A stretch of 64,000 nucleotides of DNA from Cyprinodon diabolis (Eukaryota > Chordata > Actinopteri > Cyprinodontiformes > Cyprinodontidae), in assembly GCA_030533445.1 (NCBI GenBank), contig CM060076.1, forward strand, positions 10,904,001 through 10,968,000, in the 5' to 3' direction. The notes under the pieces were generated by a model, which worked only from the letters and a program-made list of their open reading frames with translations, did no database searches and was not told the DNA's origin. Positions within the stretch are counted from its first letter, which is position 1. Each line of letters opens with the position of its first letter. The translations under genes and the position numbers were made by a program. This document shows, one piece after another, positions 12,601 through 25,450 of this stretch.

Positions 12601-15600
12601 TTGCTGAGGATGAGCACTGAAGCCCTGTCGAGGCTTTGACAGGGTCGACAGGGTCTCTTATTGCCGTTAGAGAAAGGGAAACTGGGTTCAAGGGTAAGCT
12701 TTTACTTGTATCCAATTCATCTAAGATAAGAGCTCATGAAAGGAAGGTCTCTGGTGTTGGACCTCATTCTTTTTTTCCCCATGTTTTTTATTGCGTAAAC
12801 ATGAAATGACTCCTCCATCACAATTATAATGTGAATTAAAAAAAGTGGATTACAGTGCATAGAAGCGATGGAGTAGAAAACAGCTGCCTTTTTTCAGTTG
12901 GGATAGATAAAGAAAAACAAAGAACCTCATTAAACAATAACTTCACTGGCTAATCCATGCAGAAATAAATGGAGGGAACATACTGCACAGATGGGGAGAC
13001 CTGACAGAATATAATAAACTGACTATTTGTATGGCAAAAAGAGCTTAAATATTAAGTTTTGACTAGGGAGACTAGGTAGTTGACCATTAACAGAAATTTC
13101 ATACTAAAATCTAATAAAACCTAAAGAAAGATGGGATATGGGCTATTTTTAAGTCAAGTCTAGATAAATCAGATGGCAATGATTTCTTTATTGTTTTTAA
13201 ATAGGCAGTTGTATTTTATGGGCTCATCTTAGTAACTGAGGTCTTTTTTTGTCATACATAATAATTAAGCCCTTCCGAAAATATAGTGAAAATCTGACAT
13301 GTCCACAGTGTATTTACTGTCTTGTATAGTTGGCAAGTCTTGGATTAATGTACGGTTTATTTATGTATTTGAATTATTTTCTGACACCAGTTGTTTTCTT
13401 GGGCTCCTCCAATCCCTCTTTGTAACTCCTCTCTGACTTGGTTACGACACTGGAACAACGCAGCTGAGCACAAGAACTGTTAATCTTAACTTCTAGCAAG
13501 CTAGGGAACATGGTTGAAATTCCTACCAACTGTCTTGCCATCTGTTTCCAAGCAGAGAGAGCTTCAGATTTCTGTCGTGGGTTATGACTAAAAGGATGTT
13601 GCTACTGTTGGCTGCATGTGCTGGTATTTGTGAAAGAAGTGCTATTCTCACCCAGTTAGGCTTGTTAATTGCTAATGTCTCTATAGAGAGGCTGGGAATC
13701 ATTAGTGCTTAGTTTTACATACCGGCACTATTGCAGATGGGGCTTATCAACATAAATGTTTTGTATCACTCTCTCTGATGGTACTTTTTATCTAGTTAAC
13801 ATGAAAACTGATGTATAAAAGTAAGTATTAAACAAAATTTGAGCTTCAAACTCTAAAGCTTCAGCTTTTTCCCATATTTTTTTTTCTGTGATTAACCTGA
13901 CTTGACTTGTATCAAATATTGATTAAGTAAAGCTGCAATGGTTAATCTAGGAATCTATATGATGTGATGTTTAAAACACTTTTTTTTCTTTTCTTCAAGG
14001 CTTCATTTAATGACCAACTTGCCTTGATTGCAGATACAACAAATCATATCTTTTTGCTGCCGCTTCAACTTGTGCAGCATGCTGGCTAGAGAATGGAGAC
14101 CATCCATTATTTTACTTTAATTTTGAGTGCCAATAAATAATTAGTGTAAAAGTTGTCCAAATAACAGATATTTTTCTAATTTAAATGTGTTTATTTATAA
14201 TCAAGTTTGTTATTTTACACCTTATATTACAGCACACAATAATGGGCCTATGAGACAAATTTAAGAGCATTATTATTAATAATAGCCACAGAATAGTATT
14301 AGTAATGGTACCAATTATTTAGCCTTTTTTTCCCCTTACTATTAAATGTATAAGACCTAAAAATGTTCTTTTAAGTGGTTTGATCAAGTTAAGGTGTGAA
14401 ATCTGTGCTTTGATCCAAATATGAGTCGGTCTTGTACAGTAATTCCTGCATTGTTTGTATCGAGATCAAAACGATCCCTTTCAGTATGGAATCCATTGGC
14501 TATTTTTTTTTTTTGTCTTAAATGATCAGTGTTAGATTTGATTGTCAGATATTACAAATTTTACACAAATTAATTGGTATAGTTTTCAGAAAGAAAACTG
14601 AAATGTAAATGTCTGATAGTGGCATCTCTGTCAGTATCCAGTCTCAGTTGTAGACTGTTTAGTCAGCAGGAAAATGCCAAACCTATAACAAGTAACCAAT
14701 TATTTTGGAACATAAATTGAACCAATACTGCTTTTCTGTCCTCCTGTGAATATTTTTATGAATGTGAAGATGATGCACTGATGTCTTTGAGGTAACTAGT
14801 GGTTTGATCTTTGTGCTCAATCAGAGCAGTCCCTTGAATTCAGCTTTGAATATAGCCTGCTTTTTAGATTTGAGTATATCAGACTTGTTTACAGTTTTAT
14901 CTGTATCATTATATAATATCCACTTAAAATATCATGACCGCAATCACAAAAGGCTTTCTTCAAAAATGCTACAAATTTGAGATGTTTGTATGAATTTCCT
15001 ATTTAACAAAAGTGATATTTTTCAGCTTACATTTCTTGCTTGCATCTCTTTGCTTTACAAGGTGGTTTTCTGTGTGCTTCCTCAGGCCACTTTACAGGTT
15101 TATATATTGATGATTAGAGGAGGAGAAATATGAGCAGCTGCTTCTAAAGTTAGCCCTCGTAGTGTGTTTAATTTTTAAAGTGTCCACTTTAACCTTTTTG
15201 GTCCTCACAGACACGTGCAGATAAAGTTAACTCTCCCAATGAACATAAACTGATGAAAGTGCACTTAGTTCTGGGAAACATAGTTTAGTTACACTTGTGT
15301 TTCTGGATTTGGTGACCTTTTTTGCCTTTGATCATTTTGTAGCTTTGTCTAAGGACCCAAAGATGATATCAAACTTGGCATTTAAGGTCAAAATATGAAG
15401 AGCTACACCCAGATAATGTGGCGGCTGATTCAGTACCGTGTTGACTGAGTGGCAGAGGGGGCGAGGAGCTGTACAGCAGCTGGCTGGGACATCAATGTGA
15501 CTGAAAGGGGGGAAAGCATCACTTAAAATGTCCCCGGCTCTTGTGAGCTACTTTGTGTGAAATACTGCAATGTTTAAGTGGGGAACCAAAAAAAAACCAG

Positions 15601-16529
15601 GCAGAAAATGCAGTGGATGTTTTAAGCATTAGAGTTTTTGGCTTTATCCCACATTTAAGATAATTGTTTACACAGTAATAGGCATCATCATTACCTTCAG
15701 ATGTACCTCTGAGTTCTCCTCCTTGGCTGTTCTTCCTACCTCACTGATTCTAAGCAAACCAAACTGATAATCTTGTGGCCAGTTGAGGTTTCTGTTAATG
15801 TCGCTTGGGGAAGCTTTAAGAATCTGGATCAAAGATTGTACACAGGAGCGTGGGTTGTTGCTTTAATTGTCAAAACAAGATTTCTCTGCTCCTGGCAAAT
15901 GTTTGCCACCCGAGTGAAGGTTTGATGTAAATTTTATGGGTAGTCTTCTAACCTCATTTAATTACTTTAGTAAGCATATAGTTTCAGTCTTCTCCTGTAA
16001 TCTCAGGAAGTTATCACATCCCTAAATAACTAAGTGATTATCTAGATTCCCAGCCATCCTTAGTGACATCCTTGGTCAGGATTTATCTGTTGGAAAAGTA
16101 AGTGTACGCAATTGACCAAATCTTGCAGTAAGTATTAGTTTCATAATGCCTGCTGAAAAATTAAACAGCATACAAATTGAATGCATCTTTTTTTTTTCTT
16201 TTGATAAGAATGTGAAGTGAATTTGATAATTAGACACATCTGGCTTGATTTTTTCCCCCTTTCCAATGAGATTCTACTGTATTTTGTGCCATTTTTCGCA
16301 AAACACATAAATCTCTTTTGATTTACTGAGAGCTGCAAAAACTTTTGGCTGAACTCTCACCATTCTTCCTGCTTTGCAGATCCATGGCTCCTTCTATGGC
16401 ATTCAAATTCCCAGCTTCACTTAGCAAACTATTACCGGTACTATTATCAGCCAATATGCTCCAGTCTTTATCAGTAATTTCCCCCTTGTGATCTCTTTTT
16501 GAATGAGCAAACATTGTTTTTATTATGGT
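9660..16529. other. Probable first intron, no exon recognised
   Basis: AT-rich non-coding DNA. Around 12160-12250 there is text ending in gctgctaaataaataaac, which resembles the 3' end of a fish LINE but is too short to assign. A few stretches of mixed composition, such as 15410-15540, could be conserved non-coding DNA. I cannot test that here. Confidence 0.4.
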
Positions 16530-16638
16530 AAAAATGTTCATGACCATTTAGCTCCAATTTGGGGGAAAAAAAAGAAAAAGATGAAGTAAAAGTTTCAATT
16601 TGAATGCTGATGAAGGTTCTCAGTCATCCAGGTCATAG
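16530..16638. repeat. Left arm of a ~108-bp inverted repeat (host flank plus element tail)
   Basis: This arm is repeated inverted at 17159-17265. It contains the unique-looking flank (atgttcatgacc through the A-rich run to tttcaatttgaatg) followed by the Penelope tail (ctgatgaaggttctcagtc). Since the flank part lies outside the left target duplication boundary at 16606, the inside copy at 17192-17265 looks like a duplicate of host DNA taken into the element. Confidence 0.8.
16593..16606. repeat. Left target-site duplication of the Penelope-like insertion
   Basis: The 14 bases tttcaatttgaatg recur exactly at 18245-18258. They bracket the whole rearranged element, which indicates one insertion event. 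Confidence 0.75.
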
Positions 16639-16944
16639 TCATTCCGTAAAAATTCAAAAAATATCCACTGGACTTGGTTTTCAAGATTTGAAGACGTTTC
16701 GCCACCTCTCCAGGAAGCTTTCTCAAGTCAAATGTCTGGATCCGCAGTGAGTTTGAGTCTTATATGGACAAGGCCTTGTATTGCTTGGAAACATGCAAAG
16801 GTAACCGACGAATGGGTCGTTTAGTTCCATCGTTAGCCTGTAATATCTGAACCTGTCTATGATTCTAGGGGTCGGTCGTTAAAGGGGGGATTGCAATTAA
16901 GGGGGGGATTGTCTCCTGTAATACCTGAAACCTGTCTATGATTG

Positions 16945-17158
16945 TTAAGGGTCGGTCGTTAAGGAGGTATTGTTCACCGGCTGGAGCGGGTAGGTCCCTC
17001 GTTCCTCTGTGATAGGGTGGGGGGTTTGGTGATATCTGGAAGGGATCATGTCTATGATTGAATTGTATGTTTTTGGAAGCTGGAATCTGAGTCCAAAACC
17101 TCTGTTTAAAGTTGGTTTTTCTCTCTTAACATAGATGGCTTCCTTCACGCCCCTCTCA
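16945..17158 (-). pseudogene. Inverted duplicate of the GIY-YIG protein C-terminus
   Basis: On the minus strand this encodes the final ~70 residues of the Penelope-like protein, starting at ERGVKEAIYVKREK and ending TSLTTDP-stop. It differs from the plus copy by few substitutions (for example GFG for GGG, TTDP for ATDP). Upstream, the frame continues artificially through the inverted tail and flank. It lacks the endonuclease catalytic region and is a dead fragment. Confidence 0.85.
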
Positions 17159-17265
17159 CTATGACCTGGATGACTGAGAACCTTCATCAGCATTGAAATT
17201 GAAACTTTTACTTCATCTTTTTCTTTTTTTCCCCCCAAATTGGAGCTAAATGGTCATGAACATTT
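17159..17265. repeat. Right arm of the ~108-bp inverted repeat
   Basis: Reverse complement of 16530-16638 with a few mismatches. The first 33 bases are the element tail in plus orientation (ctatgacctggatgactgag onward). The rest duplicates the left host flank in inverted orientation. Confidence 0.8.
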
Positions 17266-17266
17266 T

Positions 17267-17309
17267 TTGATAAAAGCCCAGTTTGGACCCCAAACTGGGC
17301 TTTTATCAA
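17267..17309. repeat. Perfect 20-bp hairpin at the element's truncation point
   Basis: The arm ttgataaaagcccagtttgg (17267-17286) and its exact reverse complement (17290-17309) are separated by three bases, acc. The second arm is the first coding sequence of the truncated plus copy (P-N-W-A-F-I), so the first arm is a mirrored snapback of the truncated end. Confidence 0.9.
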
Positions 17310-17940
17310 ATCAGCAAGGAAATCCAAAAGACTCGCAACAGAAGACAGCGATGGGAAAATTAAACGCAAAAACATCACAATCCCTTATGTTGCTGGAGCG
17401 TCTGAAAAGCTCAAGAGGATTTTCTCCAAACACAAGATCCCAGTACATTTCAAGCCAAACCAAACCCTTAAACAGAGGCTAGTGCATCATAAAGATAAAA
17501 CCCCCAGACCGAATATGAGCGGAGTGGTATATGCTGTTCAGTGCAGCGAGGAATGCTCTGATCTTTATATTGGAGAAACCAAACAACCGCTCCACAGACG
17601 CATGGCCCAACACAGAAGAGCGGCCGCCTCTGGACAAGACACCGCAGTACACCTACACCTTGTGGACAAAGGACATTCTTTTGAGGACCAGAATGTCCAT
17701 ATTCTGGATAAAGAAAATAGGTGGTTTGAGAGGGGCGTGAAGGAAGCCATCTATGTTAAGAGAGAAAAACCAACTTTAAACAGAGGTGGTGGACTCAGAT
17801 TCCAGCTTCCAAAAACATACAATTCAATCATAGACATGATCCCTTCCAGATATCACCAAACCCCCCACCCCATCACAGAGGAACGAGGGACCTACCCGCT
17901 CCAGCCGGTGAACAATACCTCCTTAGCGACCGACCCTTAA
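17290..17940 (+). pseudogene. Penelope-like reverse transcriptase end plus GIY-YIG endonuclease, 5'-truncated
   Basis: An uninterrupted frame of 216 residues runs from 17290 to a TAA at 17940. It starts inside the typical YPNWAFIKSA block that follows the reverse transcriptase thumb, passes through a basic linker (KRKNITIPYVAGASEKLKRI, then KHKIPVHFKPNQTL) and enters a GIY-YIG endonuclease. There VYAVQC (about residues 80-85) and LYIGET (about 92-97) form the split GIY-YIG motif, followed by the conserved arginine/histidine stretch RRMAQHRR and the H..KGHSFED segment. The endonuclease would nick target DNA for reverse transcription. The reverse transcriptase core is missing, so the copy is not autonomous. 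The frame is nonetheless intact, which suggests a fairly recent insertion. Confidence 0.88.
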
Positions 17941-18244
17941 CAATCATAGACAGGTTTCAGGTATTACAGGAGACAATCCCCCCCTTAATGGCAATCCCCC
18001 CTTTAACGACCGACCCCTAGAATCATAGACAGGTTCAGATATTACAGGCTAACGATGGAACTAAACGACCCATTCATCGGTTAACATTTGCATGTTTCCA
18101 AGCAATACAAGGCCTTGTCCATATAATACTCAAACTCACTGCGGATCCAGACATTTGACTTGAGAAAGCTTCCTGGAGAGGTGGCGAAACGTCTTCAAAT
18201 CTTGAAAACCAAGTCCAGTGGATATTTTTTGAATTTTTACGGAA

Positions 18245-18258
18245 TTTCAATTTGAATG
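18245..18258. repeat. Right target-site duplication of the Penelope-like insertion
   Basis: Exact copy of tttcaatttgaatg at 16593-16606. The plus-strand element stops just before it (ttttacgga), about 35 bases short of the tail present in the inverted copy. Confidence 0.75.
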
Positions 18259-21200
18259 TTCTTTTTATAAAGAAAATATCAGATTAATACTTAAAGTAAT
18301 AGTTTTTGCAACCAAAACAAAATCCTCTAACTCATGCTTTGCTTGGAGTTCAATGAAACAATGGATTTTTTTTCTTATTCTTTATATAATGATAAATGAT
18401 AATGATATAATGATCCTTTGTGACTGAAATTGATCTTGTTGTACAAATTAAACCAGCCACTGAAATACGAAAAAGCAATTGAATAGCTATGTTTATAGGT
18501 GAAAAATTTTCAATCTCTGTTCATATGGACCGTAAATAAATGATCCGATCAAGACGTGTGAATACACGTACCAAGCGTTAGATAAGATTATATCCTCTGA
18601 ACATGCATTGGGCTGTATAATCGGAATGGCTAGGTATACGATCACAAAAAATAAACCACAGGGATGCAAAGGGAATTCACTTTTTGAAGTTCCCAACCCA
18701 TCGAGGAATTCAAGTGCAGGAGAACAGGCTGCAGCATAGCTGCATTTTATTGGCACAGGATAACTAGCTGCAGCATTCAGTATGATGGGAAGGTATGTTA
18801 ATACTTTCCTTGGTGCACTTGTATGTCACTTCCAAGCTTTTGGTGCAGTTAATAATGGCCCTGCTTGAGGGTCAGTTATAGCGTGCTATCGCAAATGTTT
18901 CAGGGGTGTCAGCGGGTTATTATTTAGCATCTGTCAATTAGAAATGCTCCTATGCGTTATATTAAGAATATGACGCATTTCACATGGAAATAGTTTCGTA
19001 GTTTTGTTTGATTTTAAAACAATTGAAAATTTATCTGTGTAAAGCCCTTCCCCAAGTGTATAAAGTTCCACTAGGATTGTACTTTCAGCTACTGAGTAAA
19101 CTACGTTTGGAAAAATTTGGAGAGTAATGTTATCAAGCTTGGAGAGGTTTACAACATCCTGCTTGCAGGTGATGAAAACAAAAACTACAATAAGAAACAG
19201 ATCACTACTATTTGTCATGTTTACTGTTTAATATATTATGCTTGCTGCAAACCTTTTGCATTCTTTTCAAGAAAGGGGCATTTTGGCTTTTTAGGAAATG
19301 TCCTCAGAAGCTGCATTTCAGTTTCAGATTTCAGGGCTTTTTGAAAGTGCAGATTTTTGGTCTTTTGGTATCATTGTTTGACTAGATCCATTTTATCTCA
19401 TAGATAGCCAAGCTACAGGTCTATTTTCACACATAGAGGAATGGGTGATAGTTTTGTGTGTACACAATAGAGATGACCTCATCGTTTTTTGTTTTGTTTT
19501 TTTCATCTTTGTTCAAGCTCAGCATGTTGAAAAAGGATGAGATCTGTATGCCCTACTTCCCACCCCTCTCTTTATTCTAGGTCATATCTGAATGTCTCTG
19601 TTCTCCATCACAGAGTTGCATATTTACTTCCCAGTTTGGAAAAATTCTTAAAATATTTACTCAGAGCTGAACTAGTTAATAATTATTTCAACAAGCAGGG
19701 TAGGAAGTGTTAGGCTTCAAAGACTGAGCATGCTGCAGCAGAGAAACAACCTCTACTGAGCTTTGTTCCTGCTGTCCTAACTTTGGTGACCTTTGAGTGG
19801 GTAACAGAAGGAACTTCTGCTTGGATTGTAAAAACTGATACCCGAAAGCAGCAAGTTTGTTGATATTCACATTAACATTGACAGAATCAAAGGACAGCCC
19901 TTTTGTATTGCAGGAGATTCTAGGAAGCCCACAGCTAAATTTGAAGTAAATTAGGTGAGCAATGCTCATTTTGGCTCAGAGTTTTGTTTCCCTTTGATTT
20001 TCACAGCAGCCACTTTATATCTGGTTAATAAAAACAACCATAAGTTGTTGCTGTAACACCTACTACCACTCAATTCACATCATGTTATAAATACGGCAGT
20101 AATATATGGAAGCATTCTATTTCTTTTTTTTTTACAACAAATCCCACATTGAGTACACAGATAAGTAGTTTCGTAATATTTTTAGTCTCTAATAAGATGC
20201 AAGTTTATTCCATTTCAGGATTAGCTTATTATAAGCTGTGCTCATTTTGCTTTTTGTTGCATTAATGAGTTGAGTGCTGAATGGCAGGAACATACACTCT
20301 TAAGCTAATGCATCTTTATATGAATTTACTGCGCAAAACATCAACAAATATAACATTTTAGAGTTTTGACAGGATGTCCTTTACTATTATTGGTAAATAT
20401 TTTGCAGTTTTTGAAATCATTATGCAGTTTAAATTGTACTCGAAAGTCAATGACAGGGGCCGATAAATTTCCTCCAGTTTTTCTCCCTCTTTATTTTGTC
20501 ATGATTGTGTTTTTACATCACAACTACTTACAAGCATTGTCTTCAAAAAAGATGTTTTCCCTGCTGCACCTGCCTCCTATAGATCTCTCCCTGTCATCAT
20601 CAGTTGATCTTGGTATGTTACTTAATCACCCAGACTGAGTGGGCTGCTCTGTGCTGTCGACGCCGCAAACGGTCGTTGGAGTAGATTTACCTCACAGCGC
20701 TTTGATCCATTTCAGTGCCTTCTGAAGGCTCCCAGCTAATGCCTCTATCGGGTCTCATCAGCTGTGGAGAGAAATGCTTGACGAGAGGTTTGTGGATGTT
20801 GATGGTTTTCATTAACAGGCTCATCAGAGGAGAGTTCTCTTGCCCCTGTGGTACTTTCAAATGACAGCAGACTTTTGTGAAAAAGAAAGCTTATTCATTG
20901 AAGTCCCACTGGGTGGTTTTTAATAAAGTGACTATCAGAAGCCCTTTAACACCTCTGCATGCACTTGATGATAAAAAGCCGCCTTTGAAGCAACATAAGG
21001 ATGAATGTACCCGCTTGCATGCAATTCATGTCGGCTGTATTTTGTAGTTTTCGCTCCTGTAGGGCAAGGTGCAAAGAATAGTTGTTTTCCTTTAATATAG
21101 AAATGGACTGAAGGAGCTAGCATACTAAATCTTAACATATTAAGTCTGAGCCTGTCTAAGGTATCATACTGATACTTTGGAGACATCACTGTTAAAGCTA

Positions 21201-22946
21201 TTATAGGCTCTTAAATGAGTGAAATAGGATTATTGTAGCTGGACATCACAGCATGTACCGGAGATGAGAAAAGTATCGAGAGGGTTGGAGCTCCAAGCAC
21301 TATTGCTTCCTGATATGAGATTCAATAAGGAAATGTTGCCAGGCAACTGGTGCTATTCCACTTTTGGGTACTATTGCTTGGTAACAAAATATTTTTTAGA
21401 AAAACGGAAGAATCGGTGTTAGAAATTCTTACGGATACAACCATTTGATGCACTCATCTGTGGTGTGTAGATTTATGCCACCTAATAAGAACCTAATCAT
21501 CTTTAATTGTGCTAAATGATAAGGAACTTTCCAGATCATGATTTTTAGAGTGTCCTCTTTATGTTCAAGCTTCAGTTTGAAGTGTTTTTTTCTACATAAC
21601 CCCCTCTAGTTTTAGCTGTTTGAAAACACCTGTCTCTCAATGCTCCTATCCTTTCAAATAGCCAATGGTTCACAAGAGGGAGGTGGAGTAGGAGGAGAGA
21701 GATGGTGTGAACAAGGCCTGCGGGGGTGGTGCTGGGTTACATAATATCAGATGAACCCAGCTGCGTTGCGTTGTTTAGCCCATGGGTGAAGGAGTGCTAG
21801 CCAGGCTGACTGATGTGTCCACCTGTGCTCATCAGAATATGATCTAGGTTAGGGTATAGGTCAGCGAAGACATTTACATCAACCAGACAGATCACATGTA
21901 GTCAGCAAAACGGGAAAAGCATGAAACAGCTGTACCGACATTGCTCCTCCAGCACTCTGTTGCTATGGCGGCACAGTTGTTTTGTTGTCAGGAACCTTGG
22001 GGTTTAATGATAATGCAGGATTCTAACAACAGTAATTAGAAGCTATTTTCCTCTTTTCCTTTCTTCTTTAACATAACAAGAGGTATTCTCCTGCTGCACA
22101 TTCCTGTGTCCACAGCTCTATTGAAAGTAGAGAAATGCAACAAAAAGAAATCCCTTTTCCAAACTATTTTAGAAAAGAGGACAGCTTATATATGTTACAG
22201 CTAATACACCTGATCTTTTCCCACATTGGTATAATTCTATTATGCTAGACAGAGTGCTATTCTACTTGGTTGTAACTAAATCAAAAAATATTGTATTCAA
22301 CATAAAACTTGGAGAGCTCTTTATATGTATGATTGGTTTAAACTTTTTTGCTTCCATTAACATTATCCTAGCTGAAATCATCATTCTTTTTCATTCATCT
22401 TTCTTTTTGTCTGCAAACTTCGCTCTTTACCTTAAAAATAGTAAAACATTCAAAAATAAAAAGGAAAGTTTGATTCCGAGAGAGTTACAGCCACTGTGAT
22501 TGTGTGGGAAAGATGAGGCCCTGGAATATCTAGCCCTTGTTCTTAATCGTTGTATTTTGCCCGGAAAAGCTGGTAGTCAAGCAACAGCATGACCCTTTCT
22601 TTGGGGTTTAGCTCTGGGGCTGAGGGCACTGCTCAGAAACCATAGCAGTAACCCTCCTATTCAAAGAGGCTTTCACTTAAGGAGGTGCACGCCAACACAT
22701 CTGTCAAAGTGTCATGGGGGCTTGGTATCTGCAGCATTAATCCTGCTGCCCTCTCGTCCTTTAGAAGTGGCATTTATCCTGGAAGCCCTCCATACTCTTT
22801 CTCACGACCATTAAGCGTGCACATGTCAATCTTCCTCAACATCTTGTGCTCAGATGGTTTGGATAGCATTTTGCTGGATAGACCTAATTATTTAAGCATG
22901 CTATGCTATTAGTTTATAGAGCAACTACTGATATAAAAAGAGTTAG
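18259..22946. other. Non-coding DNA, probable intron
   Basis: No exon, RNA gene or bounded transposon recognised. Stretches such as 20640-20830 and 22680-22880 have more balanced composition than their surroundings and could be conserved non-coding sequence. ORFs here are short and lack motifs. Confidence 0.4.
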
Positions 22947-23115
22947 ATTTAGACTCAACTTTATTTATCCCTTGGGATTACTCCTTATGGGAAATTCTGG
23001 TTCCAATAGCTTATATAGAGTACAAAGAGTTAAAGCAGAATGCCATTAAGGATAACAATACAACAGACAATATAAAAAGAGTGTATATATTACAAAAAAG
23101 CATAAAAAAAGAAAG
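22947..23115 (-). mobile_element. LINE 3'-end remnant (minus strand)
   Basis: Reading the minus strand, the segment ends in a gggataaataaag-type terminus. On the plus strand it appears as actttatttatcccttggga followed by gggaaattctgg and a long A-rich stretch. The same terminus (ctttattatcccaaaggtggg) occurs at 60569-60600. This is the usual 3' end of a family of fish LINEs. No coding sequence remains. Confidence 0.5.
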
Positions 23116-23205
23116 TTGTAATTGTAAATGCAGGTATTCAACTTTTTGAAATGACTGAATATTTACAGATGTTTTTTTCTCCCTGTATTTTGTCAACCAC
23201 ATGTA

Positions 23206-23616
23206 CTGAAATTTTCGGACTATAAGCCGCGACTTTTTCCCCATTTTCTTTTTTCGACCTTGCGGCTTATATAACAATGCGGCTTATCTATGGACTTTTA
23301 CAGCTAACAGCCACTAGGGTAATACCTACATCTATGGATTTTACCATCCACCATGTTGCCGTCACGTTTGCTTAAACACACAAGTACGGTAGCTGCGCGT
23401 GTGGGAATGCGGAGGTCCTCCGGAAGCAGACTTCTACCGCGAGTTGTACGAGACAGAACGACAGCGAGAAACACGGACATTGCGAGCACAAGACAGTTTG
23501 TGTTAAACATAAAAAACCTGCGGCTTATAGTCCGGTGCGGCTTGTATATGTACAAATCATGCAATTTAGCTTCTGCGGCTTATATTCAGGTGCGGCTAAT
23601 AGTCCGAAAATAACTG
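23206..23616. mobile_element. 411-bp pogo/Tc1-mariner-type miniature element (TIR, TA target)
   Basis: The ends are inverted repeats. The left reads ctgaaattttcggactataagccgc and the right, as its complement, cagttattttcggactattagccgc (each split here only for comparison). TA dinucleotides lie at 23204-23205 and 23617-23618. Internal copies of tgcggcttat appear near both ends. It has no transposase and is presumably mobilised in trans by a pogo-like enzyme, as inferred from the similar terminus style of the element at 36697-38500. A frame of 86 codons across its right half is a by-product. Confidence 0.7.
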
Positions 23617-23618
23617 TA

Positions 23619-25450
23619 TGTCAGATATTGCCAAATCGTTAACATCTGCTGTGTCCTTGAAATTGTCTCCTTACCTTTCCTTACTTTTTGACTTTATTTT
23701 TTGAACACTTCACTAATGTTGAAAGGCTCAATCTTAGGTCTTCATACACTACTCGCAACTTACACACTGAAGAGTGTGGTTACTGCAAACTGGTTGAGTT
23801 GATTTGGCATTCACTGATTTTGAAAAAAAAATACAATTCTAATATTCAATTTGGATGAAAATAATCAGTTTTCTATAGTTCTAAAACAACGAATTAAGAT
23901 ATTGTTAGTTTTTTTTATTTCTTTAATGAAATTTGTTGAATATTTCTTACACATAAAACAGCATTTGAAGAACGTAGAAAAACAAACGGCCATTTTCGTT
24001 TTATTAGACTTTGATCACATTTGCTTGCTTTTATATACCTTTATCACCTCTCCCCTTTTAAATTGTTGAGTTACCTCAAACTGTATTCGTGTAATACTTG
24101 TCAGGCTTTGTTTTTGTCTCGGCCTGTAATGATGCTACAGAGCACTGCATTGTTCTGACACTCCAAACGATTTGAAAGCACCAGACAAAGAGCAGCGAGT
24201 GAGAGAACAAGAGACTGTGCTAATTGCTGTAAGTATAGGGATTGTGTTTTCAGATGTCGGGTTTAAAAGCGTTTGCACACACATTCCTCTCATATGCCTC
24301 TCTCTCATTTACCTTGGGCTACATTTTCTTCTCGGCTTTGTTAAATACTGTTTGTTTGTAGATTGTAAAGTGGTATAATTCTTACACTTTACCCTGTCAG
24401 ATGCTCATTTTATGTTGACTCCTATACTTACGGTGCAATTGGGGATAAGAATATCGTGGGTATTTTATTGCATTTGCAAAGAAAAAAAAGTGCTAGAGTT
24501 TTTATGAAGTTGGAATTTTTGTTGCTACTAAACAAAAGATATTTTTTGATTCATTAAGAGCTGCTTTGATTGTGGTCATCAAATTATCCCTGTGTGCAGG
24601 TCACATAGATTTTAATATTCATGCATGCCAATTCTGCTTTTTAATTAAATATGTTTTAATGTGTTGGCTGAACCTTTAGTGCCCCTGTGTTAACACTTGG
24701 TCTATATTTGAAGGGAGATGCTAAAAAACTCATTGTGTAATGCTGACATATTGATAAGGAAACAGTCTAATGTGGTCAATAATATAGTGACTGCAGTATT
24801 AACAAACATGTGATTTTATATTTCCCTGATATAGTTCAGTAAAAGAATAATTGCTAACATTGCAGTGTGTCCGATAAAGTATGGCAGAATGTGTTTTATG
24901 CGTCACAATTGTTATATTAATGATAAAAAAAACTTTAGTACATTTTAAAAGTAAGTATCTTATTAGATAACTGTTCTAAACAAAATCACAGTAGAGACCT
25001 CATTTCAGAGGATGACAAAAAGCAAGAGTCTTGATTACAACTTGGAGAAGCCATAGCTACCGCTTTGACTTCTGTGGTTAACAGTGTAAGCTGCTATAAA
25101 GAAAGGAAAATGGAAAGCTGCAAATTCTTTTTGTTGTTGTTGTAAGGTTCTTCTGTTCCCTGGTTTTATTAGCTCTGAGGCTTGATATGTTGGTGAACTG
25201 TGATTTATAGCTTTCATTATCAAGATTTTACTACACAGTTGGATCCCAACAGGCTCCCTACAGACCAGCAGACTCTCAAAACAGCAGTTGAGGTTTTCAC
25301 TTAAACTGTGCTAGGACAGATGTACCCAAAAGCTGTTTTTTATGGTGAAGCTTTGATCACAATGACTAAATGATAATACTTTGAAATGTCTACATCAGGT
25401 GCAGTTAGCTTATGGAAATCAGCTTTCATGAGCTTTCGCTTGGCACATAG
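23619..25450. other. Non-coding DNA, probable intron
   Basis: Nothing recognised apart from T- and A-rich tracts. Short frames at 23851-24069 and 24172-24378 have no motifs. Confidence 0.4.

Larger units (their letters stand above)
16607..18244 (+). mobile_element. Rearranged Penelope-like element with inverted partial copy
   Basis: The right part (17290-18244) is a 5'-truncated plus-strand Penelope-like element: end of the reverse transcriptase, linker, GIY-YIG endonuclease, stop at 17940 and a 3' region. The left part (16641-17158) is a near-identical inverted copy of 17727-18245. Between them lie an inverted copy of the element tail plus left host flank (17159-17265) and a perfect 20-base snapback (17267-17309). 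A 14-base direct repeat flanks everything. Penelope-like elements are known for 5' truncation, inverted partial copies and variable target duplications, so the family call and the architecture agree. The exact order of events is inference. Confidence 0.85.

Noticed and set aside
16323..16547. 74-codon minus-strand frame with soluble-protein-like composition
   Set aside because: No recognised motif, weak splice signals and a length common by chance in this window. Part of it overlaps the inverted flank repeat.
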